NCBI GenBank assembly: GCA_903854185.1
Contig: CAINVP010000055.1
Span: forward strand, 1 to 40,918
Origin: an uncultured Actinomycetes bacterium
Lineage (GTDB): Bacteria > Actinomycetota > Actinomycetes > Nanopelagicales > Nanopelagicaceae
Direction of reading: 5' to 3'
DNA: 40,918 nt
Positions 34,746-40,918 of the stretch are shown here, piece after piece. Numbering within the stretch: position 1 is the first letter of the stretch; the number at the start of each line of letters is the position of its first letter. The notes beneath the pieces were generated by a model, which saw only the letters and a list, made by a program, of their open reading frames with translations, was not told the DNA's origin and made no database searches. The position numbers and the translations under genes were made by a program.

Positions 34746-35822
34746 ATGAGAACTACAAACTCACTTCGAAACTTCAACGTCCGCGATAAAGGCGCTGCCA
34801 TCTGGAGTGGCTGGAATCGACTCCAGCGAACCAGCTTCGGCATTGCAATGATTCTCTTGGCTGGCGCACTTCCATTTGCGGGAAATTACTCGTTCTCCAA
34901 TTTCCTCAATACGCCAATCAGTAATTTCGCAGATGTCCTTATCTACCCCGTAGGCATGTTCGTGCTGATGTCCCTTGGTCTCAACATCGTGGTTGGTAAA
35001 TCAGGAATGTTGGACCTTGGTTATGTGGCCTTCTTTGCTATCGGCGCCTACACGATGGCGATCTGTGGCAAGTGGACCCACCTGAACACGTGGGAGATCC
35101 TGCCACTTGGAATTGCCTTTGCGATGATTGCTGGCGTTCTTCTTGGTATTCCAACCTTGCGCCTTCGAGGCGATTACCTAGCGATTGTGACGATGGGTTT
35201 CGGTGAGATTGTTCGAATCACGGCTCTTAACACCCAGAAAATCGGTGGACCAAATGGAATGGCGAACGTTCCAAATCCACCATCTATTCACACTCCACTC
35301 GGTGTACTTGATTTCAACATCATGACACCAAACTCGTTCTATTGGTTTGTCCTCGTTCTCATTCTCCTCACCATCTGGATGATCCGTCGCCTCTCTGTGC
35401 GCCGCCCAGGACGTGCATGGGAGGCGATTCGCCAAGATGAGGATGCCGCCGAGCTTATGGGCGTACCAACTTTGAAGTACAAGATTTGGTCCTTCACACT
35501 CGGTGCTGGCGTCGGTGGTGCTGCAGGCGTCGTTTATGCATCAAAGACGCTCTACATCTCACCTGATGCCTTCACCTTCAATATCTCTGTTCTCATCCTC
35601 TCCTGTGTCGTCTTCGGTGGAATTGGAAATATCTGGGGCGTCGTCCTTGGCGGCGTCTTCCTCGCCTATCTGCCAGAGCGTATTCGCTTTATCTCCAATG
35701 CCCGTCAGCTCGTATTTGGTCTGACATTGGTCATCATTATGAACTTCCGCCCGGATGGAATCTTGCCTCGTAAGAAGCGCGAGAAACTCTCATCTCCGGC
35801 AATTGAAACAGGAGCAAAGTAA
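34746..35822 (+). CDS. livM: Branched-chain amino acid ABC transporter permease LivM
   Basis: A 358-aa permease pairing with LivH. A polar N-terminal extension of about 30 residues precedes the membrane part. Family markers are LGLNIVVGKSGMLDLGYVAFFAIGAY (cut here as LGLNIVVG and LDLGYVAFFAIGAY), LRLRGDYLAIVTMGFGEIVR, GRAWEAIRQDEDAAELMGV (the ATPase-contact loop) and VFGGIGNIWGVVLGG. ATG 34746 gives the normal family length; an upstream in-frame ATG lies inside livH. It overlaps livG as TAATG. Confidence 0.94.
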   Translation: MRTTNSLRNFNVRDKGAAIWSGWNRLQRTSFGIAMILLAGALPFAGNYSFSNFLNTPISNFADVLIYPVGMFVLMSLGLNIVVGKSGMLDLGYVAFFAIGAYTMAICGKWTHLNTWEILPLGIAFAMIAGVLLGIPTLRLRGDYLAIVTMGFGEIVRITALNTQKIGGPNGMANVPNPPSIHTPLGVLDFNIMTPNSFYWFVLVLILLTIWMIRRLSVRRPGRAWEAIRQDEDAAELMGVPTLKYKIWSFTLGAGVGGAAGVVYASKTLYISPDAFTFNISVLILSCVVFGGIGNIWGVVLGGVFLAYLPERIRFISNARQLVFGLTLVIIMNFRPDGILPRKKREKLSSPAIETGAK

Positions 35823-36604
35823 TGTCAGAGAGAATTCTTGAACTCACCGGGCTCACCAAGAAATTTGGTGGCGTAACCGCACTCAATGAGGTCAACCTCC
35901 ACGTCAACAAGCAGGAGATCCTGGCGCTGATTGGACCTAACGGCGCTGGCAAGACAACAGTCTTCAACATGATCACTGGTGTCTATCAACCTACATCTGG
36001 TGAGATCACCTTTAAAGGAAAATCACTCGTTGGTAAGAAGCGCTTCACTATTACTCAGAGTGGTGTCGCTCGTACCTTTCAAAATATCCGCCTCTGGGGG
36101 GATATGACCGCTCTTGAAAACGTCATCACCGCCACCGATGTGCATAGCAAGGCTGGCTTAGTTGGCGCGCTCTTTGGTTCAATTCGTTCACGTAAAACCG
36201 AGAAAGCGGCACGAGCAAAGGCTCACGAGATTCTTGAATTTATTGGAATTGCTGAATATGAAGATCGCCTTGCGAAGAACCTGCCGTATGGCGTTCAACG
36301 TAGATTAGAGATTGCTCGTGCAATGGGTACGGGTGCAGATCTACTTCTCCTGGATGAGCCAGCCGCTGGTTTTAACCCGGCAGAGAAGGTAGAGCTCGCC
36401 AATACAATCAAGCGGATTCGCGATGCTGGTTACACCGTTCTACTTATTGAACACGATATGTCACTCATCATGGGAATTTCAGATCGTGTTGTCGTTCTCG
36501 ACTTCGGCGTGAAGATTGCCGACGATCTACCCTCTGTTGTTCAAAATGACCCTAAAGTTATCGAGGCTTATTTAGGAGCGCCCGCTGATGAATCTGGAAA
36601 TTAA
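35822..36604 (+). CDS. livG: Branched-chain amino acid ABC transporter ATP-binding protein LivG
   Basis: A 260-aa ABC ATPase. Walker A is GPNGAGKTTVFN, the Q-loop region is GVARTFQNIRLWGDMTALEN, the signature is LPYGVQRRLEIARAM (LSYGxQRRLEIARAL in the family), Walker B is LLLLDEPAAGFNP, and the switch His is LIEHDMSLIMG. GVARTFQ and the AGxNP extension are typical of LivG. It works with LivF as a heterodimer. The livF ATG lies 17 nt inside its 3' end. Confidence 0.95.
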   Translation: MSERILELTGLTKKFGGVTALNEVNLHVNKQEILALIGPNGAGKTTVFNMITGVYQPTSGEITFKGKSLVGKKRFTITQSGVARTFQNIRLWGDMTALENVITATDVHSKAGLVGALFGSIRSRKTEKAARAKAHEILEFIGIAEYEDRLAKNLPYGVQRRLEIARAMGTGADLLLLDEPAAGFNPAEKVELANTIKRIRDAGYTVLLIEHDMSLIMGISDRVVVLDFGVKIADDLPSVVQNDPKVIEAYLGAPADESGN

Positions 36605-37310
36605 AGATTTACGAGTTTTCTACGGCAAGATTGAGGCAATCAAGGGCATCAGCGTCACAGTAAATCAAGGTGAGATTGTTACTTTGATTGGAGCAAATGG
36701 TGCTGGCAAGACCACTACGCTCAAAACCATCTCCGGACTTCGCCCAGTTGCAAGTGGCGCCATCATCTTCAACGGTCAAGATATTTCAAAGCTTCCTGCA
36801 CATGAGCGAGTCGAACTAGGTATCTCGCAGGCACCAGAAGGCCGTGGAATCTTCCCCGGTATGACGGTTCTTGAAAATTTGGAGATTGGCAAGTACTTCC
36901 GTAAGGATAGGAAAATTGAGATGCAAGAGGACCTTGAGCGGGTCTTCCATCTCTTCCCACGCCTTAAGGAGCGCCTGACCCAAGCTGGTGGAACTCTCTC
37001 AGGTGGCGAACAGCAGATGCTTGCAATCGGAAGAGCGCTGATGGCGCGTCCTCAAGTTCTCCTCCTCGATGAGCCTTCGATGGGTCTTGCACCGATGATG
37101 ATTGCAAATATCTTCAACATCATTACCGCAATCAATAAAGAGCTCGGAACAACAATTCTTCTCGTGGAGCAGAACGCGCAGCAGGCCCTTCAGCGCGCGC
37201 ATCGTGCTTATGTACTTGAGACTGGAAAAGTTGTAAAAGAGGCAAAGGCATCAGATCTTCTCAACGATCCCGATGTTCGCGCTGCTTACCTAGGAACCGG
37301 TGCTCACTAG
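36588..37310 (+). CDS. livF: Branched-chain amino acid ABC transporter ATP-binding protein LivF
   Basis: A 240-aa ABC ATPase, the second LIV ATPase. Walker A is GANGAGKTTTLK, the Q-loop region is ISQAPEGRGIFPGMTVLENL (typical LivF, PEGRxxFPxMTVxENL), the signature is LSGGEQQMLAIGRALM, Walker B is VLLLDEPSMGLAP, and the switch segment is LLVEQNAQQAL, where Gln replaces the His, as is usual in LivF. It overlaps livG by 17 nt and ends the liv operon. Confidence 0.95.
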   Translation: MNLEIKDLRVFYGKIEAIKGISVTVNQGEIVTLIGANGAGKTTTLKTISGLRPVASGAIIFNGQDISKLPAHERVELGISQAPEGRGIFPGMTVLENLEIGKYFRKDRKIEMQEDLERVFHLFPRLKERLTQAGGTLSGGEQQMLAIGRALMARPQVLLLDEPSMGLAPMMIANIFNIITAINKELGTTILLVEQNAQQALQRAHRAYVLETGKVVKEAKASDLLNDPDVRAAYLGTGAH

Positions 37311-37337
37311 CGCCAGAACAGCGTTATAGATTGCAGT

Positions 37338-37372
37338 GAATCACCTGTCGGCAAGGATGAGGCAGGTGATTC
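37338..37372. terminator. Inverted repeat at the livF / thioesterase convergent end
   Basis: GAATCACCTG (37338-37347) and CAGGTGATTC (37363-37372) form a perfect 10-bp stem with a 15-nt loop. It lies 27 nt after livF and includes the last codons and stop of the convergent thioesterase gene. There is no strong T-run, so it is a likely bidirectional transcript-end structure of modest strength. Confidence 0.5.
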
Positions 37373-37745
37373 TTGCTGTACAGGTTCGCTTCCCTTGGTC
37401 ATCGGTGATTTCAATCTGATAGCAACAGAGGGTGCGTCCGAGAGAGACCGGAGTCGCAACCCCGGTTACGAATCCTGAAGTTGCAGAGCGATGATGTGTC
37501 GCATTGATATCGACACCGACAATGCGCTTATCTGGCCCGGCGTGAAGTTGGGTTCCGATGGAACCAAGGGACTCGGCAAGAACTACATTTGCACCGCCAT
37601 GAAGTAGGCCGATGGGTTGGGTATTTCCTTCAACCGGCATCCGCGCCACTAACCGTTCAGGGGAGGCCTCAAGAATCTCGATGCCCATCTTCTGGTCCAG
37701 CGCTCCGGAGCCACGTTCCTTGATAATCGCTAAGTAATCAACCAT
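37341..37745 (-). CDS. PaaI-type hotdog-fold thioesterase
   Basis: A 134-aa single hotdog domain. The signature GLLHGGANVVLAESLGSIG carries the HGG plus Asp/Glu active-site pattern of the PaaI/YbdB/MenI (4HBT) group, which cleaves acyl-CoA thioesters. VGVDINATHHRSA is also typical of YbdB/MenI-like members. Candidates include DHNA-CoA thioesterase or a general aromatic/acyl-CoA proofreading enzyme; sequence alone does not separate them. The start ATG at 37745 is backed by a minus-strand -10 box 7 nt upstream. It is divergent from polA, 30 nt apart. Confidence 0.85.
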   Translation of the reverse strand: MVDYLAIIKERGSGALDQKMGIEILEASPERLVARMPVEGNTQPIGLLHGGANVVLAESLGSIGTQLHAGPDKRIVGVDINATHHRSATSGFVTGVATPVSLGRTLCCYQIEITDDQGKRTCTARITCLILADR

Positions 37746-37775
37746 GGATGAAAGTTTAACCTCTAGAATCCAATA
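37746..37775. promoter_or_regulatory. Divergent leaderless promoters for thioesterase and polA
   Basis: Only 30 bp separate the two start codons. On the plus strand TAGAAT (37764-37769) is 6 nt before the polA ATG. On the minus strand TAAACT (37758-37753) is 7 nt before the thioesterase ATG. The two -10 boxes are 5 bp apart, so polymerase binding at one should block the other. Neither gene has an SD. Confidence 0.6.
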
Positions 37776-40394
37776 ATGAGCGCGAAGAAGAGTGAGAAGT
37801 CCACGGCAGATAAGCGACTATTACTTATCGACGGCCACTCAATGGCCTATCGCGCGTATCACGCCCTGCCAGCAGAGAACTTCGCCAACTCCTCAGGTCA
37901 GACAACAAATGCCATTTACGGATTTACTTCCATGCTGATCAACCTTATTCGAGATGAGAGCCCCACCCATATCGCGACCGCCTTTGATGTCTCTCGGAAG
38001 ACCTTCCGCACAGAGAAGCTCGAGTCCTATAAGGGCACGCGGAGTGCAACGCCAGATGATTTTCGTTCTCAGACCACCTATCTCTATCAGATGGTGGAGG
38101 CGTTGGGGATTTCTCACTTCGCCCTTGAGGGATTCGAAGCAGATGATCTCATTGCTACGCTGACCAAGAGCGCAGAGCGAGCGGGCTTTGAAGTACTTAT
38201 ATGCTCTGGCGATCGCGACTCTTTTCAATTAATAACCGAGCAGACGACAGTTCTCTACCCGAAGAAGGGAATGTCAGATCTCGCTCGAATGACCCCATCA
38301 GCGGTTGAAGAGAAGTACGGATTAACGCCGGCGCAGTACCCGGATTTCGCCGCGTTGCGAGGCGATCCCAGCGACAATCTTCCCTCTGTTCCAGGCGTGG
38401 GGGAGAAGACTGCGACAAAGTGGATTCACGACTTTGGCTCGCTCACAGAACTCATTGCCCACATCGATGAGATTCCTGGAAAGGCAGGAGACTCTCTTCG
38501 AGCACACATCTCCGCTGTCATGCTCAACCGCGAATTAACCGAGCTACGCAAAGATGTTCCGATCGAGACTGATATCTCCAAACTCGCTTGGGATGGAGTG
38601 GTTCAAGCTAAGTTAGCACCGCTATTGGACCTACTTGAGATTAAAGCGCTCAACGAGAGAGTGAAGAAACTTCCTGGATTTACCTCCACTTCGGACCAGG
38701 TCAAGGTTGCCGATAAGGTCGAGCTCTCAATTACAAAGGTGACGGCTACCGAGCTGACGAAGCTGCTATCTGGCCGAACCAATCCCATTGCGGTTGATCT
38801 AGACATTGATGGCAACTCGATAATTAATTACGCAGTCGCACTATCGGCTCATGAGATATTTATCGTTGAGTCGGGGGATGTGGGCCCGTGGATATCGGAT
38901 GCGAACCTTCCGAAATGGCTTCACTCAGCTAAGCCGGTGGCGCGAATTCTCGATATCGCCGGACTTGCTTGGGATACCGAGCTAGCTGCCTACTTAGTTA
39001 ACCCAGGAAGTAGAAATATTTCGCTTCTGGATTTACAAGAGCGCTACTTAGGCCACATTGAAGAGGAGAGTGAATCGGGCGGACTCTTCCAAGAATTCTC
39101 GGGTAATGGGGCATCGGCCATCTATCGTCTTACTCCACTGCTGCAAGGAGAAATTGAGTCGCGCGGCATGCGTGCATTAATGAGCGATTTAGAAATTCCC
39201 ACACTCCTTGAATTAGCTCTCATGGAGCGAGTAGGCATCAAGGTCGATAAGAAGAAATTAACAGAGCTCGCCGATTTCTTTAGGGGAGAGGTGGCAGAGC
39301 AAACTACCCAAGCACATGCTGTCGCAGGTAGAGAGTTCAACGTCGCCTCGCCCAAGCAGTTACAGGTGATTCTCTTCGATGAATTGGGCTTGCCGAAGAC
39401 GAAGAAGAATAAGACTGGCTACACAACGGATGCAGAGAGCCTCAATCTGCTCTACGCCAAGACGCAGCACCCGCTGCTACTTAATCTGCTGCGAATAAGA
39501 GAGACCGGCAAACTTCTTACAACGATTGAAGGATTGCTCAGTGCAATTGCCCATGACAGTCGCATTCATACGAATTTTCAACAGACAGTTGCTGCAACCG
39601 GGCGCCTCTCGAGCACCGATCCGAATCTTCAGAATATTCCCGTGCGCACAGAGGAGGGGAGGAGAATTCGCGATTGCTTCATCGCCGACAAGCCCTTCAC
39701 CCAATTGCTGACCGCGGATTACAGTCAGATTGAGATGAGAATTATGGCCCACCTCTCCGAGGATGCTGGACTGATTGCCGCATTCACATCGGGAGAGGAT
39801 CTCCACAAGACGGTTGCTTCAAAGGTATTCGGAGTTTTGCCGGATGCGGTAGATGCTGAGATGCGTCGACAGATTAAAGCGATGTCTTATGGACTTGCCT
39901 ATGGCTTAAGTTCGTATGGCCTGGCTCAGCAGTTAGATCTCTCACCAGGTGAGGCTGCCCAATTAATGGATACCTACTTTGATCGCTTCGGGGGAATCCG
40001 TGACTATTTGAAGAAGGTGGTTATTCAGGCACGAGAGGTTGGTTACACCGAGACCATCATGGGCCGTAGAAGATATCTCCCCGATCTCACGAGCGATAAC
40101 CGAGCGCAGCGAGAGGTGGCAGAGCGCATGGCGTTAAATGCGCCAATCCAGGGATCAGCTGCGGATATCATCAAGATTGCGATGCTAAAAGTTTCCGAGC
40201 GTATTGTTCGCGAGAAGTTGAAATCACGGCTTCTACTTCAGGTGCATGATGAACTGATCTTAGAAGTTGCACCTGGTGAAGAGAGCGTGCTCTCTCTCGT
40301 TGTAAAGGAAGAGATGGCTAGTGCCGTGAAGCTCTCACTTCCACTTGATGTCAGCGTCGGTATTGGCTCAAGCTGGGATAGCGCGGCTCACTAA
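37776..40394 (+). CDS. polA: DNA polymerase I (proofreading-dead)
   Basis: An 872-aa family A polymerase for Okazaki-fragment processing and repair. The N-terminal 5' nuclease (about 1-300) begins LLLIDGHSMAYRAYHALP, with the Asp-rich FEADDLIAT, CSGDRDSFQL and LRGDPSDNLPSVPGVGEKTA. The middle region (about 320-480) is a degenerate 3'-5' exonuclease: only a DLDID remnant is seen and the later DEDD Asp motifs are missing. Polymerase motifs are A LLTADYSQIEMRI (D648), B RRQIKAMSYGLAYG, and C VHDELILEV (D825). Lack of proofreading is known for mycobacterial PolA. The start has no SD but has a -10 box 6 nt upstream. The stop overlaps the MFS stop. Confidence 0.97.
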   Translation: MSAKKSEKSTADKRLLLIDGHSMAYRAYHALPAENFANSSGQTTNAIYGFTSMLINLIRDESPTHIATAFDVSRKTFRTEKLESYKGTRSATPDDFRSQTTYLYQMVEALGISHFALEGFEADDLIATLTKSAERAGFEVLICSGDRDSFQLITEQTTVLYPKKGMSDLARMTPSAVEEKYGLTPAQYPDFAALRGDPSDNLPSVPGVGEKTATKWIHDFGSLTELIAHIDEIPGKAGDSLRAHISAVMLNRELTELRKDVPIETDISKLAWDGVVQAKLAPLLDLLEIKALNERVKKLPGFTSTSDQVKVADKVELSITKVTATELTKLLSGRTNPIAVDLDIDGNSIINYAVALSAHEIFIVESGDVGPWISDANLPKWLHSAKPVARILDIAGLAWDTELAAYLVNPGSRNISLLDLQERYLGHIEEESESGGLFQEFSGNGASAIYRLTPLLQGEIESRGMRALMSDLEIPTLLELALMERVGIKVDKKKLTELADFFRGEVAEQTTQAHAVAGREFNVASPKQLQVILFDELGLPKTKKNKTGYTTDAESLNLLYAKTQHPLLLNLLRIRETGKLLTTIEGLLSAIAHDSRIHTNFQQTVAATGRLSSTDPNLQNIPVRTEEGRRIRDCFIADKPFTQLLTADYSQIEMRIMAHLSEDAGLIAAFTSGEDLHKTVASKVFGVLPDAVDAEMRRQIKAMSYGLAYGLSSYGLAQQLDLSPGEAAQLMDTYFDRFGGIRDYLKKVVIQAREVGYTETIMGRRRYLPDLTSDNRAQREVAERMALNAPIQGSAADIIKIAMLKVSERIVREKLKSRLLLQVHDELILEVAPGEESVLSLVVKEEMASAVKLSLPLDVSVGIGSSWDSAAH

Positions 40395-40918
40395 TCTGTG
40401 CGAGCTGCACTCTGGTGGCGATCAGCCTTGATGAGATATTTCTGACCGAGAATCACGGTAATGAGCCCGCCAACGACGGTGAGCGAGTTGAAGCCGAGGC
40501 AGATTCGCGGCGAGTAGTTCTCCGAGAGAAATCCACCGACAGCTGATCCAAGTGCTGCAGCGCTTCCCTCGATGGTCCACATCCAACCGAGGGCTGAAGC
40601 TGATGTGCCATATGGTCGAACCGCTTCAAGTATTTCCAAGTAGAAGACTTGCTGTGCGCCAAGGAAGAGCCCGACGATAAAAGCGATGAGGAGCATGCTC
40701 CAGTTTGGATTGGTGAAGGCTAACGGCAGGCCGGCTAGCGCCCAGAAATAGTAGTTTCGAAGGAAGGCGCGAAGCGGTGTGAGGTGTTTTGCAAAGACTC
40801 CAGCAACGAGACTTCCGAGAATCATGGCTAGCGAAGAAGAGGCAAAGACCCAGGCGGTCATGCCCTCCACTTTCTTGATTGTTGCCAAGGCAGGGACAGC
40901 AATTTCAAAAGCACCGGC
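40391..40918 (-). CDS. MFS transporter, C-terminal part (5' end outside window)
   Basis: The minus-strand frame is open from the window edge to a TAG at 40391-40393, giving at least 175 residues. Six hydrophobic segments are seen, e.g. WVFASSSLAMILGSLVAGVFA, MLLIAFIVGLFLGAQQVFYLE, SAAALGSAVGGFLSE and SLTVVGGLITVIL. The layout (helix pairs rich in Gly, an R-P-x-G-x-x-x-A loop between helices 10 and 11: VRPYGTSASALGW) fits the C-terminal half of a major facilitator permease. Substrate unknown. It is convergent with polA and their stop codons overlap by 4 nt. Confidence 0.78.
   Translation of the reverse strand, partial: AGAFEIAVPALATIKKVEGMTAWVFASSSLAMILGSLVAGVFAKHLTPLRAFLRNYYFWALAGLPLAFTNPNWSMLLIAFIVGLFLGAQQVFYLEILEAVRPYGTSASALGWMWTIEGSAAALGSAVGGFLSENYSPRICLGFNSLTVVGGLITVILGQKYLIKADRHQSAARTD

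Noticed and set aside
1-40918. CRISPR arrays, insertion sequences, prophage, toxin-antitoxin or defence genes
   Set aside because: No repeat-spacer pattern, transposase, integrase or small toxin-like gene pairs were found; all sizeable frames belong to housekeeping genes.

Overview
This window is core chromosome from a compact, mid-GC actinobacterium. The evidence is an SepF-based distal end of the ftsZ cluster, PriA in place of HisA, a type-2 IleRS, a DnaE1-type polymerase, an ANTAR response regulator of the PdtaR type beside pyk, and a proofreading-dead PolA. From memory, the gene order (ftsZ-pgeF-yggS-sepF-yggT ... ileS-lspA-rluD-dnaE-his-trp-lgt-gltBD-pyk-pdtaR-livJHMGF-polA) follows the same order as the Streptomyces region that includes ftsZ, dnaE, his/trp and polA, but is squeezed into about 41 kb. 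Genes overlap or abut almost everywhere, no gap exceeds 300 bases, and there are no mobile elements. This fits a genome-streamlined planktonic lineage such as Nanopelagicales (acI) or a relative, but the exact taxon cannot be fixed from this sequence alone.

Layout. 1-2210 (+): the end of ftsZ, then pgeF, a YggS PLP-binding protein, sepF and yggT. divIVA, usually next in Actinobacteria, is missing. 2229-5402 (-): ileS, the only minus-strand gene in the first 37 kb. 5645-11599 (+): a Lys-rich DksA/TraR zinc-finger protein, lspA, rluD and dnaE. 11637-21592 (+): a continuous his-trp superoperon, hisD-hisC-hisB-hisH-priA-hisF-hisI-trpE-(48-aa membrane peptide)-trpC-trpB-trpA, mostly coupled by 1-11 nt overlaps. 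trpF is absent, so PriA probably serves both pathways. 21685-23932: a membrane-anchored DsbA-like protein, lgt and a VIT1/CCC1-type transporter. 24021-30016: gltB-gltD. 30067-31518: pyk. 31599-31671: a tRNA with a CAA (Leu) anticodon but a short variable loop. 31673-32266: an ANTAR response regulator starting one base after the tRNA. 32486-37310: livJ, a strong intrinsic terminator, then livHMGF. 37341-40918: a thioesterase (-), polA (+) and the 3' part of an MFS transporter (-).

How the genes work together. The window combines cell-division accessories, lipoprotein biogenesis (lgt, lspA), replication and repair (dnaE, polA), nitrogen assimilation (gltBD), His and Trp synthesis, glycolysis (pyk) and branched-chain amino acid or amide uptake.

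The most interesting signals are: (i) TANNNT boxes exactly 6-7 nt upstream of six start codons (sepF, hisD, VIT, pyk, polA, thioesterase), implying widespread leaderless transcription; (ii) an irregular class-I-shaped CAA tRNA whose 3' processing would itself create a leaderless mRNA for the ANTAR regulator; (iii) an IleRS whose HIGH motif reads GTHH, the swapped form linked to mupirocin hyper-resistance; (iv) the his-trp fusion with a minimal 48-aa membrane peptide. I did not find a clearly new defence or mobile system; most of the window is housekeeping.
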